Positions 8,594 through 17,679 of a stretch of DNA of 64,000 nt are shown in pieces. Source of the stretch: Comamonas sp. BIGb0124. GTDB taxonomy: Bacteria; Pseudomonadota; Gammaproteobacteria; Burkholderiales; Burkholderiaceae_C. A model generated the notes under the pieces. That model did not search any database. It saw nothing but the letters and a program-made list of their open reading frames with translations, and was not told the origin of the DNA. The stretch lies in contig NZ_RJVF01000010.1 of NCBI RefSeq assembly GCF_003752175.1, positions 1-64,000 on the forward strand, in the 5' to 3' direction. Both the position numbers and the translations under genes were made by a program. Positions within the stretch are counted from its first letter, which is position 1. Every line of letters begins with the position of its first letter.

Positions 8594-10441
8594 ATGGCCG
8601 TCTGCTTCGATTTTTTGTTGTCTGGACTTCGAAGGAGTCCGCTCGAACGGACTCGCCCACGCCCGATCCCGGCTGAACGCCAGGTGCCATGGCCCTTGCG
8701 GGTGGCCGTATCCACCCTGGCGCTGATGGCTGCCGCCGCGCAGGCGGACACGCAGTCGTGGTCTCTCGACCTGCAAGCCGGCGACTTCGTGCGGGGCCGT
8801 GTCGAGGGTCCGCCCACGCCGCTCGACCTGCGGCACGCCGACGGCCAACCGGTCCGCCGGCTGCTTGCCGAGGGGGAGGGGCGTGACCGGTTCATGTTTG
8901 TCGCACCCGGTGCGGGCCGATACCAACTGGTGGCGACGGGGCCTCGGGCCGACGCGCTGGTCCTGGCGCTCGCGCCCGTGGTGCCGCGCGCCGAGCAACA
9001 ATCCCTGCCCGAGCGCCTGCCCAGTCCTCTGTTGCAGCAGTTGGCCGACCGGCTGGCAGAGCCCGATGCGCGGCCCGCCCAACTGATCGATGCCTTCTGG
9101 CAGGACATGGCCACGCGTGGAACCCCTCTGGTCGAGGACACCCCCGGTGCGGCCTGCCTGAAGCGTGTGCCGTCCGGCGAGACCGGCGCGCCCCTGCGGG
9201 CGGGAGCAAAAACAGGCGTGACGGCCGCCACCCGCGCCGAGCCCTGGGCGCCCTGCCTGGTCCAGGTCACGTTTCTGTGGCGTGGCGCCCGTGCCGATGT
9301 GCGGGTGGTGGGCAGCCCTTCGGGTGATCACGATCCGATGACACGGCTTGCGGGAACCGACATCTGGTGGCGGACCTACGCGGTGCCCGACAGCACCCAC
9401 ATGGGCTACACGCTGGCACCCGATGTCCCCCGGTTGCCGGTGCCTGCCGCACAGCAAAGGCGCAACCTGCTTGCAACCGCGCAGCGCGACCCGGGCAACC
9501 CCCGCTGGATGACCGCCACAGGCGAGCCTCCGGTCGATCCCTACGACGGCGAATCCGTGCTGAGCTTGCCTCATGCGCCGCCGCAGCCCTGGGTGGCGCA
9601 GCGCAAGGGCGTGTCGCAAGGCGTTGTCGAACGGGTGCAGTTCGACAGCGCGCTGCTGGGCAATCGCCGCGAGCTCGTGCTCTATCGTCCCCCCGGGTGG
9701 ATCGAGGATCCCCGGGATCCCCGTGCGGCGGACCAGAACCTGCTGGTGCTGTTCGATGCCCATGCCTATGCCCGTCAGGTGCCGACGCCCACCATGCTCG
9801 ACAACCTCATGGCCGACGGCCTGCTGGGCAGGACGGCGGCCCTCATCGTCGGCAACGGACCCGGATCGGCACGGGGCGACGAGCTGCCGCCCAATCCTCG
9901 GTTTGCGCGTTTTCTGGCCGAAGAGCTGATGCCCTGGGCGCGGACCGTCGGCCAGGCGGCACCGGCCGGGCGGACGGTGGTCGCCGGCTCCAGCTACGGA
10001 GGCCTGGCCGCGGCCTATGCGGCCCTGCGTCATCCCGAACTGTTCGGCCAGGTGCTCAGCCTCTCGGGTTCGTTCTGGTGGCGCCTGCCCGACGAGCGTC
10101 CGGCCGGCTCCAGCGCGTTCGATGCGGCCTACGAGCCCGGCTGGCTGACACGGCAGTATGCGGCGCGCGAACGCCTGCCGCTGCGTTTTTACCTCGAGGC
10201 CGGCCTGTTCGAAAGCGGCTCGGGCGGAGGCGGCATCCTCGAGAGCACCCGCCATCTGCGCGACGTGCTGCGAGCCCGGGGGTATGCCGTCACCCACGCC
10301 GAGTGGGCCAGCGGTCACGACTATCAGCAATGGCAAGGTGGCCTGGGCTGCGGCCTCGTCGCCCTGCTGGGACCGGGTCCGGAGGCACGCACTGCGGAGC
10401 AGGCCCGGCAGATCGCGCAGGCCTGTCCGGGCAGGCCTTGA
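8594..10441 (+). CDS. Enterochelin/siderophore esterase (Fes-like alpha/beta hydrolase)
   Basis: About 615 aa from the ATG at 8594; an in-frame TTG at 8576 is an alternative. A hydrophobic segment ending in AAAAQA suggests export. About residues 25-330 form the N-terminal beta-sandwich part seen in Fes-type esterases (WWRTYAVPDSTHMGYTLAPD). The C-terminal part is an alpha/beta hydrolase with GSSYGG (nucleophile about S467) and SGHDYQQWQ (His about 575), the typical Fes ending. Such enzymes cleave the ester backbone of tricatecholate siderophores to release iron. The export signal suggests a periplasmic enzyme. The Fec-like operon begins 3.5 kb downstream. Confidence 0.82.
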   Translation: MAVCFDFLLSGLRRSPLERTRPRPIPAERQVPWPLRVAVSTLALMAAAAQADTQSWSLDLQAGDFVRGRVEGPPTPLDLRHADGQPVRRLLAEGEGRDRFMFVAPGAGRYQLVATGPRADALVLALAPVVPRAEQQSLPERLPSPLLQQLADRLAEPDARPAQLIDAFWQDMATRGTPLVEDTPGAACLKRVPSGETGAPLRAGAKTGVTAATRAEPWAPCLVQVTFLWRGARADVRVVGSPSGDHDPMTRLAGTDIWWRTYAVPDSTHMGYTLAPDVPRLPVPAAQQRRNLLATAQRDPGNPRWMTATGEPPVDPYDGESVLSLPHAPPQPWVAQRKGVSQGVVERVQFDSALLGNRRELVLYRPPGWIEDPRDPRAADQNLLVLFDAHAYARQVPTPTMLDNLMADGLLGRTAALIVGNGPGSARGDELPPNPRFARFLAEELMPWARTVGQAAPAGRTVVAGSSYGGLAAAYAALRHPELFGQVLSLSGSFWWRLPDERPAGSSAFDAAYEPGWLTRQYAARERLPLRFYLEAGLFESGSGGGGILESTRHLRDVLRARGYAVTHAEWASGHDYQQWQGGLGCGLVALLGPGPEARTAEQARQIAQACPGRP

Positions 10442-10525
10442 GCGGCGGCCAGGTCCGGGAGGCTGCTGCGAGTGTCTAGAATTTCCCGAACCCATGAATT
10501 TTTCATGAACCAGTGAGAGCCCGAC

Positions 10526-11416
10526 ATGGACCGCTTTCAGGAGATGCGGGTGTTCGTGCGGATCGCCGAGCGCCACAGCTTCTCTTTGGCCGCCGACGAT
10601 CTGCAGATTCCGCGTGCCACCGTGACCCATCTCATCAAGCGGCTGGAGGCCCGGGTCGGCGCACGCCTGCTCGAACGCACGACACGGCATGTCCGGCTCA
10701 CCCACGAGGGCGAGGCCTATTACCATCGCTGCGCGCGGCTGCTGGCCGATCTCGAGGAAACCGAGAACCTCTTCCACCAGGCGCCGCCCAAGGGGCTGCT
10801 GCGCGTGAACCTGCAGGGCACCCTGGCCCAACACTTCGTCGTGCCGGCGCTGGGCGATTTCCTCGACCTGTACCCGGACATCAGCCTGCATGTGGGCGAG
10901 GACGACCGGCTGGTCGATCTCGTGCGCGAAGGCGTCGACTGCGTGCTGCGCGCCGGGGTGCTGCAGGACTCCTCGCTGATCGCACGGCAGGTGGCTTCGC
11001 TGGAGCAGGTCACCGTGGCCAGCCCGTCCTATCTGGCGCGCCACGGCGTGCCGCAGACCCTGGACGATCTGCAGCATCACTACGCGGTCGACTACGTGTC
11101 CAGCGCCACCGGCCGCCCCGTCGTCCTGGATTTCCAGGTCGGCAAGGAGCAGGTGGAACGCCGGTTGAAGGCGAGGATCGCCGTCACCGGCACCGATCTG
11201 TACACCGCCGCCTCGCTGGCGGGCATGGGCCTGGTCCAGATTCCACGCTATCGCATCGAAGAGGCCATCGCACAGGATCTCCTGCGCATCGTGTTGCCCG
11301 CGAATCCGCCGGCGCCCATGCCGGTCTCCGTGCTGTATCCGCAGCATCGGCAACTGTCGGCGCGGGTGCGGGTGTTCTCGCAGTGGCTGGCGGCGCGATT
11401 CGACGGCGTGATCTGA
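10526..11416 (+). CDS. LysR family transcriptional regulator
   Basis: 296 aa, normal LysR size. Residues 1-60 are the winged helix-turn-helix (FVRIAERHSFSLAADDL, then a recognition helix at IPRATVTHLIKRLEA). From about residue 90 it is the periplasmic-binding-protein-like effector domain, of the LysR subgroup beginning KGLLRVNLQGTLAQHFV. It starts 84 bp after the esterase gene and is read in the same direction. The target is not evident; the esterase gene or distant genes are possible. Confidence 0.9.
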   Translation: MDRFQEMRVFVRIAERHSFSLAADDLQIPRATVTHLIKRLEARVGARLLERTTRHVRLTHEGEAYYHRCARLLADLEETENLFHQAPPKGLLRVNLQGTLAQHFVVPALGDFLDLYPDISLHVGEDDRLVDLVREGVDCVLRAGVLQDSSLIARQVASLEQVTVASPSYLARHGVPQTLDDLQHHYAVDYVSSATGRPVVLDFQVGKEQVERRLKARIAVTGTDLYTAASLAGMGLVQIPRYRIEEAIAQDLLRIVLPANPPAPMPVSVLYPQHRQLSARVRVFSQWLAARFDGVI

Positions 11417-11464
11417 TCGCGTCCTGTCCTTGCGGGCGCGGGCTCGGTCCGGCGTTTCCGATCG

Positions 11465-11704
11465 TCAGATCCTCGTCTGATCCATGCCTGCCAAGCGCAA
11501 TCGCGGGGCGATTTTCAACATCTTCGTGAACTCGGTGCCGTAGGCCTGGGAAATTCCGAGGGCCTCGCAAAACGCCTTGCCCGACAGCGGCTGCAATTCG
11601 TTGGCGTATTTGACGATCTGGAGGTGGAGCTCTGCGACATAGGCGTTCCTGGGTGCGCTGTCGATGGCCGTCCTGATGGCCTGAAGCGTTTTTGCATTGA
11701 TCAT
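11465..11704 (-). CDS. Small HTH-like domain protein
   Basis: 79 aa, convergent with the LysR gene. The sequence (INAKTLQAIRTAIDSAP, then SGKAFCEALGISQAYGTEF) matches a family of short beta-proteobacterial proteins with a predicted helix-turn-helix that I recognise only as uncharacterised. No export signal or catalytic motif is visible. The size is full length for that family. The following 11705-11899 is AT-rich and holds no gene I can support; it probably carries the promoters of this gene and of the lipoprotein. Confidence 0.65.
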   Translation of the reverse strand: MINAKTLQAIRTAIDSAPRNAYVAELHLQIVKYANELQPLSGKAFCEALGISQAYGTEFTKMLKIAPRLRLAGMDQTRI

Positions 11705-11920
11705 GCGACCTTCTGATTCCGGTGATTTGAAATTAATAATAAAAAGAAGAATATTAATTTATGGGCGATGGGATGTGTCGGTTTTTGTGAGGGCTAGTGA
11801 TTTTATAGGGATATTGGGGGCTGTCGATGATTCGATGGGCTTCATGTGAGATTCTGAATTTTTTACCAGACGGGTGTTGTGACAATATAGCTCCAATGCA
11901 TGTTATCAATGGAGTGTAAA

Positions 11921-12472
11921 TTGAGATATTTAACAATATCGATGGTATCGGTGCTGGTTTTCTCGATGTCCGCTTGTGGCGGTTCGGATGAACCTCAAAC
12001 GGGCTTGGTCGAAGGACGCATCGACGAAGCCAAGCCTTTCACCGTGCAGCAGGCTCTGGCTTCGCTCGAAGCGAATGGCAGCCTTCCGAAATTGGATAGA
12101 ACGGATGCCCTGCTCGGTATCGATTCGAATGAGGATGGGGTCCGTGACGATTTGGCCGCCTACATCGATTCTTTGCCGGATACGGAAGTGCAGAAGAAGG
12201 CGTTGCGCCGAACGGCCCGTGCAGTCCAATCGGCTCTCGAGGCCGGCGAATCCGGGGATGTGAAAATGTCTCGTATGGCCGTCGATAAAATCAATATCGC
12301 TTCCGCCTGCGTGTTCCGTGCATACGATATAGAGCGCATTGCATTCGATAAATCACAAGAGATGCAGAAGTTGACGGTGAATACCCGGGCTCGATACGAT
12401 GTCTACCTGAGATTCAATCAGTCGATGTCCGGGATTGTCATCGCCCTTCCGCGGAGTCCCGTCTGTGCTTGA
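11921..12472 (+). CDS. Putative lipoprotein of unknown function
   Basis: 183 aa if it starts at TTG 11921, which has GGAG six bases upstream; ATGs at 11900 and 11909 are in frame but lack a ribosome site. The chosen start gives a textbook lipoprotein signal: RYLTISMVSVLVFSMSAC, with the lipobox cysteine followed by GG. The mature part is mostly helical and contains DSNEDGVRDDLAAYID, a calcium-binding-loop-like segment. It sits directly before the split hydrolase gene (1-nt gap), so the two are likely co-transcribed. I do not recognise a named family. Confidence 0.7.
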   Translation: MRYLTISMVSVLVFSMSACGGSDEPQTGLVEGRIDEAKPFTVQQALASLEANGSLPKLDRTDALLGIDSNEDGVRDDLAAYIDSLPDTEVQKKALRRTARAVQSALEAGESGDVKMSRMAVDKINIASACVFRAYDIERIAFDKSQEMQKLTVNTRARYDVYLRFNQSMSGIVIALPRSPVCA

Positions 12473-12473
12473 G

Positions 12474-12989
12474 ATGACGTCGATTGAACGTGTTGTGCAA
12501 ATGGCCGTGCGACGGGTGTTCGTGGTTGTCTTTGTATTCGTGCAGATGCCTGTGCATGCGCAGGCCGATATGTGTTCGAAGACGGGGTATACGGTCGGCT
12601 TTTTCAACGGTGTCTGGAATACCATTCTGACGGCTACGGATAGCACTCAGCTGGTTGCAGGTGTCATCGGAGAGAAATATGAGGAAGAGCCGATCGAGTA
12701 TCGCGTTTTTCACAACGAGACCGGCTCGGAGAATGACTCGACGATGGGGCAAGACGTTGCAGAGGTGTTCATGCAACGAGCGGATGAAATCGATGCATCG
12801 GGAGAGCTGGGGCGGCGATTCGAATACATCTGGGAAAGCATGTCTGCAGACAAGCCGTTTTTCACCAGACTGGCTCGTGCGATGGGCGCCAGCCTGTCTT
12901 TTTTCGAGGCCATCTATACGAGCGTGATCAGTCGAGTCATGGCTGCCGTGGCATCGATGATCAGTCATCCCCCACTACAGGAAACGTAG
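12474..12989 (+). CDS. Secreted alpha/beta-hydrolase-like protein, N-terminal part (ended by an in-frame TAG)
   Basis: 171 aa from the ATG at 12474, or 162 aa from 12501, where MAVRRVFVVVFVFVQMPVHAQA makes a clean signal peptide. After it comes CSKTGYTVGFFNGVWNT, the start of a secreted hydrolase-like family often found beside DUF2135-type domains. The frame stops at TAG 12987-12989. The same frame stays open after the stop and continues straight into the next entry, with coding-like sequence on both sides. This therefore looks like one gene of about 441 codons carrying a single nonsense codon. It may be a pseudogene or may be read through. Confidence 0.6.
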   Translation: MTSIERVVQMAVRRVFVVVFVFVQMPVHAQADMCSKTGYTVGFFNGVWNTILTATDSTQLVAGVIGEKYEEEPIEYRVFHNETGSENDSTMGQDVAEVFMQRADEIDASGELGRRFEYIWESMSADKPFFTRLARAMGASLSFFEAIYTSVISRVMAAVASMISHPPLQET

Positions 12990-13004
12990 GCCAAGCACAG
13001 AATC

Positions 13005-13799
13005 ATGCTTGACACCCTGGCTGTCGAGCGGCGGAAAATTCTCCGGGTCGCTCATTCTCAGGGTAATCTTTTTGTCAACCAGGCTTACGATTACGTGGCC
13101 CCCAAGCTGGGTAAGTCCAGCGTGGCTGTGGTGCATATTGCCCCGGCGTCTCCGACGGTGCGGGGTGACTACGTGCTGGCAGACATCGATACGGTCATCA
13201 ATAGTTTACGTATGCAGGGCTTCACTTCCGTTCCGCCAGTGAATATGAATCTTGCTTTTTCAAGTGCGGATATTTCAGGTCATACCCTTGCGAATACGTA
13301 TCTTCACGAGTTGAGAGCTTCGCTGGTGGTCATCAAAAGTATCATCACGGCGACGCTTGAGGAATTGAGTTCACCTCAAGACGAAAAAGGCCACCGAGGA
13401 TTCTTCACCGCCACCCTGACCTGGGATGGCGAAGGGGATGTCGATCTGCACGCGCTCGAGCCCAACGGGACACATGTCTTTTATGCCCATAAAAGAGGAC
13501 CGGTCGGGGAGCTCGATGTCGACCACACCTCGGCCAGCGGTCCCGAGCATGACTACGCCTCATGTGATCCGAATGTGCTCGAAGAGGGTGTGTACCGTAT
13601 CGGCATCAACAACTATGCAAGGGCCAACGGGCGCATCGCAACGGTGCAGATCGATTTTGCACAAGGCGGGCAGCCTTTGATCAAAGCGCTGGATGTGGGT
13701 GGTGAAAGAAGCGATCAGGGGGCTGCATCACCCATTCCCGTGACCGAGGTCTCCGTTCAAAAAGACGACGATGGCCGATTCTCTGCGACGGCGGAGTAG
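13005..13799 (+). CDS. Hydrolase C-terminal part with DUF2135/YfaP-like domain
   Basis: 264 aa in the same frame as the previous entry. Near its start, LRVAHSQGNLFVNQAYDYV carries the nucleophile elbow AHSQGN of an alpha/beta hydrolase. Residues from about 130 on (TLTWDGEGDVDLHALEPNG ... GIYRIGINNY-like) match the beta-sandwich domain of YfaP/DUF2135-type surface proteins. Without the upstream part it lacks a signal peptide and the first strands of the hydrolase fold, so it is unlikely to work alone. No convincing ribosome site precedes the ATG at 13005. This supports one interrupted gene. Confidence 0.6.
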   Translation: MLDTLAVERRKILRVAHSQGNLFVNQAYDYVAPKLGKSSVAVVHIAPASPTVRGDYVLADIDTVINSLRMQGFTSVPPVNMNLAFSSADISGHTLANTYLHELRASLVVIKSIITATLEELSSPQDEKGHRGFFTATLTWDGEGDVDLHALEPNGTHVFYAHKRGPVGELDVDHTSASGPEHDYASCDPNVLEEGVYRIGINNYARANGRIATVQIDFAQGGQPLIKALDVGGERSDQGAASPIPVTEVSVQKDDDGRFSATAE

Positions 13800-13968
13800 C
13801 CGGCCATCGACCGATTCGACCGATTCGATCGATTCGCTGCAACTGCGTGTGCATGGCTATCGTCTTTCCGCCATTCCATAAATTGAAACAAAATGTAATA
13901 GGCTGTCATGTTTTTCTGTCCCCTTCGCACTCGTCTTGAAGCAGATCGCAAGACTTGGAGAGGACAGG

Positions 13969-15066
13969 ATGAATCAGCTCGATCGAAGAAGGCCTTTGCC
14001 ACAGGGGGCGCCGGTGGTGCCCGAGTCCGTGGGCACGTTGAGGCTCGAATACCGCCGCACCCAGCGGCGGCGCATGAGTGGGTTGGCGGCGCTGCTCGCT
14101 GCTTTGCTGTGGGCCGTGCTGACCGATGTCGGACTGGGCGCAACCGACATCGGTGCGGGAGACATCCTGCGCGCCGTCGGGTTGCCCGATACGGTCGATG
14201 CGCAGACACGCATCGTGGTGCAGGAACTGCGGCTGCCTTTTACCTTGATGGCGGTGTTGGTGGGCGCCAGTCTGTCGCTGGCGGGCGCCGAAATGCAGAC
14301 GGTGCTCGACAACCCGCTGGCCAGTCCGTTCACGCTCGGGGTTTCGTCGGCCGCGTCGCTGGGCGCGGCCCTCGGTTTTGTGCTGGGGCTGGGCCTGCCC
14401 GGGGTGCCGGTCGAATGGCTGGTCTCGGTCAATGCGTTTGTGTTTGCGTTTGGATCGGTGCTGCTGCTGCAGGCGGCGACACGCGCAGTGGCCGGCAACC
14501 GTCACGTGCTGGTGCTGTGCGGCGTGGCCATGGTGTTCACCTTCAATGCGCTGGTGGCCCTGTTGCAGTACGTCGCCAGCCCGGATGCACTGCAGCAACT
14601 GGTGTTCTGGAGCATGGGCAGTCTTTCGCGCGCCAGTTGGCCCAAGCTGCAGATCATGGCCGCGGTGCTGCTGCTGACCTTGCCGTTCGCCATGCGAGCG
14701 GCCTGGTCGCTCAATGTGCTGCGGCTCGGTGTGCCGCGTGCGCGCAGCCTGGGGCTGGATGTCCGTGAAATTCAATTCTGGAGCCTGCTGCGCATCAGTG
14801 TGCTGGCGGCCACTGCGGTGGCGTTTGCGGGCACCATCGGCTTCGTCGGACTGGTCGGCCCCCACATCGCCCGGATGCTGCTGGGGGAAGACCACCGTTT
14901 CCTCGTTCCCGGCAGTGCACTGGTGGGCGCCTTGCTGCTGTCGCTGGCTTCCATGGCCAGCAAGACGCTGGTCGCAGGCGCCGTCCTGCCGATCGGCATC
15001 GTGACGGCGATCGTGGGGGTGCCGGTGCTGCTGTGGCTGATCTTTCGCAAGGGAGGCCGGACATGA
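13969..15066 (+). CDS. Iron-siderophore ABC transporter permease (FecCD family)
   Basis: 365 aa from the ATG at 13969, which has GAGAGGACAGG upstream; the frame opens earlier without a ribosome site. Multiple hydrophobic segments and the FecCD pattern are visible: RLPFTLMAVLVGASLSLAG, GAEMQTVLDNPLASP and the ATPase-coupling segment GTIGFVGLVGPHIARMLLG. It is the single permease of a type II importer, probably a homodimer as in BtuC-type systems. It overlaps the ATPase gene by 4 bp and opens the operon. The region 13800-13968 before it holds short GATTCGA-type repeats but no gene. Confidence 0.92.
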   Translation: MNQLDRRRPLPQGAPVVPESVGTLRLEYRRTQRRRMSGLAALLAALLWAVLTDVGLGATDIGAGDILRAVGLPDTVDAQTRIVVQELRLPFTLMAVLVGASLSLAGAEMQTVLDNPLASPFTLGVSSAASLGAALGFVLGLGLPGVPVEWLVSVNAFVFAFGSVLLLQAATRAVAGNRHVLVLCGVAMVFTFNALVALLQYVASPDALQQLVFWSMGSLSRASWPKLQIMAAVLLLTLPFAMRAAWSLNVLRLGVPRARSLGLDVREIQFWSLLRISVLAATAVAFAGTIGFVGLVGPHIARMLLGEDHRFLVPGSALVGALLLSLASMASKTLVAGAVLPIGIVTAIVGVPVLLWLIFRKGGRT

Positions 15067-15887
15067 CGACATCGCGTCCGTTGAATGCCGCCGGGTCGGT
15101 TTCGTTGCAACTGTCGCTGCAGTCCGTGAGCGTGGCCTATGGACGCACGGCCATCATCCGCGCCTTCAGCCTGCCGCCGGTGACAGGGGGGCAGGTCGTG
15201 GGTTTGCTCGGGGCCAACGGCGCGGGCAAAAGCACGTTGCTCAAAAGCCTGGCCGGCCTCATCCCTTTGCGTGGCATCGTGCGTCTCGCCGGTGTCGATC
15301 TCGCGCACTGCACGCCCGTCGAGTGGGCCGGCCGGGTCGGCTACATGCCGCAATCCGCATCCGACGACCTGGGCTTGTCGGTGCTCGACAGCATGGTCAG
15401 CGTCTTGCGTGCCACCGGCGACGTCGGCGACGACGGCCAGGTGCTCTTGCGGATCGACGCCGTGCTGGCCCAGTTGGATATACGCCCACTCGCGCTGAAG
15501 TCCATCGGCAGCCTGTCAGGGGGGCAGCGGCAGTTGGTCAGCCTGGCGCAGACGCTGGTGCGCCAACCCGCCGTGCTGCTGCTGGACGAGCCGACCAGTG
15601 CGCTCGACCTGCGTTTCCAGGCCCGGGTGATGGCGGCTGTTCAGGCCTATGCGGCCCAGGGGCGCATCGTGGTGGCCGTGCTGCACGACCTCGACCTGGC
15701 CGCGCGCTGGTGCCACCGGCTGGCGCTGCTCGAAGACGGGCAACTGATGGCCTTCGGTTCGCCGCAAGAGGTGCTGACCCCTGAGACCCTGGCACGCGTG
15801 TACCGTGTCGACGCCCGCATCGAGGCGTGCAGCCGGGGCTGGCTGCATGTGGCCGTGGACGGCGCGCTCGAGGGCGTGCCGGCATGA
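15063..15887 (+). CDS. Iron-siderophore ABC transporter ATP-binding protein (FecE type)
   Basis: 274 aa. Walker A GANGAGKST, signature LSGGQRQ and Walker B LLLDEPTSALD are all present, with the H-loop at VAVLHDLD. It powers the FecCD-type permease encoded just upstream. Start and stop codons overlap those of both neighbours (ATGA), so translation is coupled. The length and motif order are normal for siderophore importers. Confidence 0.92.
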   Translation: MTTSRPLNAAGSVSLQLSLQSVSVAYGRTAIIRAFSLPPVTGGQVVGLLGANGAGKSTLLKSLAGLIPLRGIVRLAGVDLAHCTPVEWAGRVGYMPQSASDDLGLSVLDSMVSVLRATGDVGDDGQVLLRIDAVLAQLDIRPLALKSIGSLSGGQRQLVSLAQTLVRQPAVLLLDEPTSALDLRFQARVMAAVQAYAAQGRIVVAVLHDLDLAARWCHRLALLEDGQLMAFGSPQEVLTPETLARVYRVDARIEACSRGWLHVAVDGALEGVPA

Positions 15888-17128
15888 CGACACGCCCGAT
15901 GCAGATCGTTTTCCTGCTCGTGCTTCTGGTCGTGCAGGCCGCGCAGGCGACACAGCTTGCGCAGGCGGCCCAATCGCTGCCGGCGGCGCGTTCGGCTCGA
16001 ACCGCGCAGGCAGGGCAGACCGCCCCGGCCCCTCTTTCGGTCGACCCGGGCTATCCTCGCCGCGTGACCGACCTGGCCGGCCGCGACGTGGTGCTGAGCC
16101 AGGCGCCGCGCCGTATCTACCTCGCCAATGGCAACCATCTGATGGTGCTGGCGCTGCTGGACCGCGAGAATCCGCTGCAACGCCTGGCCGGCTGGAACGA
16201 CGGCATTCGCGCCTCCGATCCCAGCCTGTGGCGAGTCTTGCAAGAGCGCTGGCCCGAAACCGCGCAGGTGCCGGTTCTCAACCTCAACGGCGACATCAAC
16301 GCCGGCATCGAACAACTGCTCGCACTCCGGCCCGACCTGCTCGTCTTCAATGTCGAAAAACAAGCCGAGATCGAATCCGGCCCCCTGGCCTCGGTGGCAC
16401 GGCGCCTGGCGATTCCGATCCTGTATGTCGACACCTCGCGCGATGCCGTCGAGCACGCGCCGAAGACCGTTGCCGTCCTGGGGCGTGCGCTGGGGCACGA
16501 GACGCGTGCCGCCGCGTTCGTGCAGGACTACGGCCGCCGCCTGGCTCGCATCCGGCAGGGGCTTGCCGGCACGGCCGTGCGGCCCCGCGTGTTCATCGAG
16601 GCCAGGGCAGGGCGCATGGGGCTCGATCAATGCTGCTACACCCAGGGCGACACCACCTGGGGCCGGTTGATCGAGGCCGCCGGCGGACGGAACCTGGGCT
16701 CGGAGCTGCTGCGGGGCCGTACCGGCGAAGTGCCGATCGAACGGCTGATCCATGACAAGCCCGAGGTGTATCTGATGACCGGCACGCCCCAGAATCGCAA
16801 GGGCAGCCGCCTCATTCCTTTCGGCTACGGCGCCGAGCCCGACACGACACGCGCGGCGCTGCAGGCACTCATGGCACGGCAGGGATTGTCGTGGGCTGCA
16901 AACGCGCCGCAGGCTTGCGTGCACGCCGTCACCCACCAGTTCTACGACACGCCGTTGAACATCGTGGCCGTGGAGTTCCTGGCCAAAGTCATTCATCCCG
17001 CGCTCTTTCCAGACATCGATGCCGACCGCAGTTACCGCGAGCTGGTGGATCGCTACACCCATCTGCCGGACACGCCCTTCGTGTTCAACACGGCCCTGCG
17101 CTGGGACGGCGCGCGTTGCGAGGAATAA
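15884..17128 (+). CDS. Periplasmic iron-siderophore binding protein (FecB/FhuD-like)
   Basis: 414 aa from the ATG at 15884, which overlaps the ATPase stop. A signal peptide of about 24 residues (MQIVFLLVLLVVQAAQA) is followed by a low-complexity Ala/Gln stretch. The binding-protein fold then starts at RVTDLAGRDVVLSQAPRRIYL, the usual N-terminal motif of class III binding proteins. It is longer than most because of the linker and an extended C terminus. It would hand the ferric chelate to the permease/ATPase pair. The ligand is unknown. Confidence 0.85.
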   Translation: MTTRPMQIVFLLVLLVVQAAQATQLAQAAQSLPAARSARTAQAGQTAPAPLSVDPGYPRRVTDLAGRDVVLSQAPRRIYLANGNHLMVLALLDRENPLQRLAGWNDGIRASDPSLWRVLQERWPETAQVPVLNLNGDINAGIEQLLALRPDLLVFNVEKQAEIESGPLASVARRLAIPILYVDTSRDAVEHAPKTVAVLGRALGHETRAAAFVQDYGRRLARIRQGLAGTAVRPRVFIEARAGRMGLDQCCYTQGDTTWGRLIEAAGGRNLGSELLRGRTGEVPIERLIHDKPEVYLMTGTPQNRKGSRLIPFGYGAEPDTTRAALQALMARQGLSWAANAPQACVHAVTHQFYDTPLNIVAVEFLAKVIHPALFPDIDADRSYRELVDRYTHLPDTPFVFNTALRWDGARCEE

Positions 17129-17136
17129 ATTACAAT

Positions 17137-17155
17137 GCAATCCATTCGCATTATC
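17137..17155. promoter_or_regulatory. Possible Fur box before the ECF sigma gene
   Basis: GCAATCCATTCGCATTATC matches the Fur consensus at about 11 of 19 positions, with the right half (CATTATC) intact; an AATGC/GCATT symmetry surrounds it. It lies 18-36 bp before the sigma factor start, where Fur normally represses fecI-type genes. The placement is convincing, but the sequence match is only moderate. Confidence 0.45.
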
Positions 17156-17172
17156 AAAGCGCTTGGCGACCC

Positions 17173-17679
17173 ATGGTTGATGTCAGTCGGAATCTGTTGC
17201 TTCACGAGCTGTTCGTCAGCCAGCATCGTTGGCTGACCTCGCGGTTGCTGAGGCACGCCGACGACCTTCACGACGCGCAGGACATTTCGTCGGAAACCTT
17301 CGAACAGGTCGTGGCAGGGCGCATGGACCCGGGGCTCATCGAGCACCCGCGGGCGTTTCTGATCAAGATCGGCCAGCGTGTGGTCTACCGTCGGCGGCGC
17401 GAGCGGGAACTGCAGGCCCGCCTGCTCGAAGCCGTTGCCCTGCTGGCAGAGGACACGGCTCCGTCGGCCGAGGAACTGGCCAGCGTCACACAGGCCGTGG
17501 TGCGCCTGGACGAGGCCCTGTATGGCCTGCCGGCATCGGTGCGTGAAGCCTTTCTGCTGAGTCAGCTCGACGGCCTGTCTTACGACGAGATCGCCGTCCA
17601 ACTCCAGATTTCTTCGCGCACGGTGGCGCGCTACATGAAGCAGGCCCTGAGCTGCTGCTGGCGCAACGGGTTCTTCTGA
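17173..17679 (+). CDS. ECF RNA polymerase sigma factor, FecI-like
   Basis: 168 aa from the ATG at 17173. Region 2 (HADDLHDAQDISSETFEQVV, including the DAQDISSETF pattern) and region 4 (LPASVREAFLLSQLDGLSYDEIA, then a recognition helix) are both present, in FecI-subfamily form. FecI-type sigma factors direct transcription of a TonB receptor gene once a signal arrives through FecR. The fecR-like gene follows with a TGATG overlap and the receptor gene comes next, the classical order. Confidence 0.92.
   Translation: MVDVSRNLLLHELFVSQHRWLTSRLLRHADDLHDAQDISSETFEQVVAGRMDPGLIEHPRAFLIKIGQRVVYRRRRERELQARLLEAVALLAEDTAPSAEELASVTQAVVRLDEALYGLPASVREAFLLSQLDGLSYDEIAVQLQISSRTVARYMKQALSCCWRNGFF

Noticed and set aside
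8579-11353. 924-codon open frame on the minus strand
   Set aside because: It lies opposite the esterase and LysR genes, with composition driven by their third codon positions; not a gene.
12987-12989. TAG as a pyrrolysine codon
   Set aside because: No pyl genes are visible in this window and the group is not known to use pyrrolysine; a nonsense mutation or sequencing error is simpler.
13805-13840. CGATTCGA-type tandem repeats as a CRISPR or minisatellite
   Set aside because: Only three or four imperfect copies of 8-9 bp without spacers; too short for either. No CRISPR array was seen anywhere in the window.
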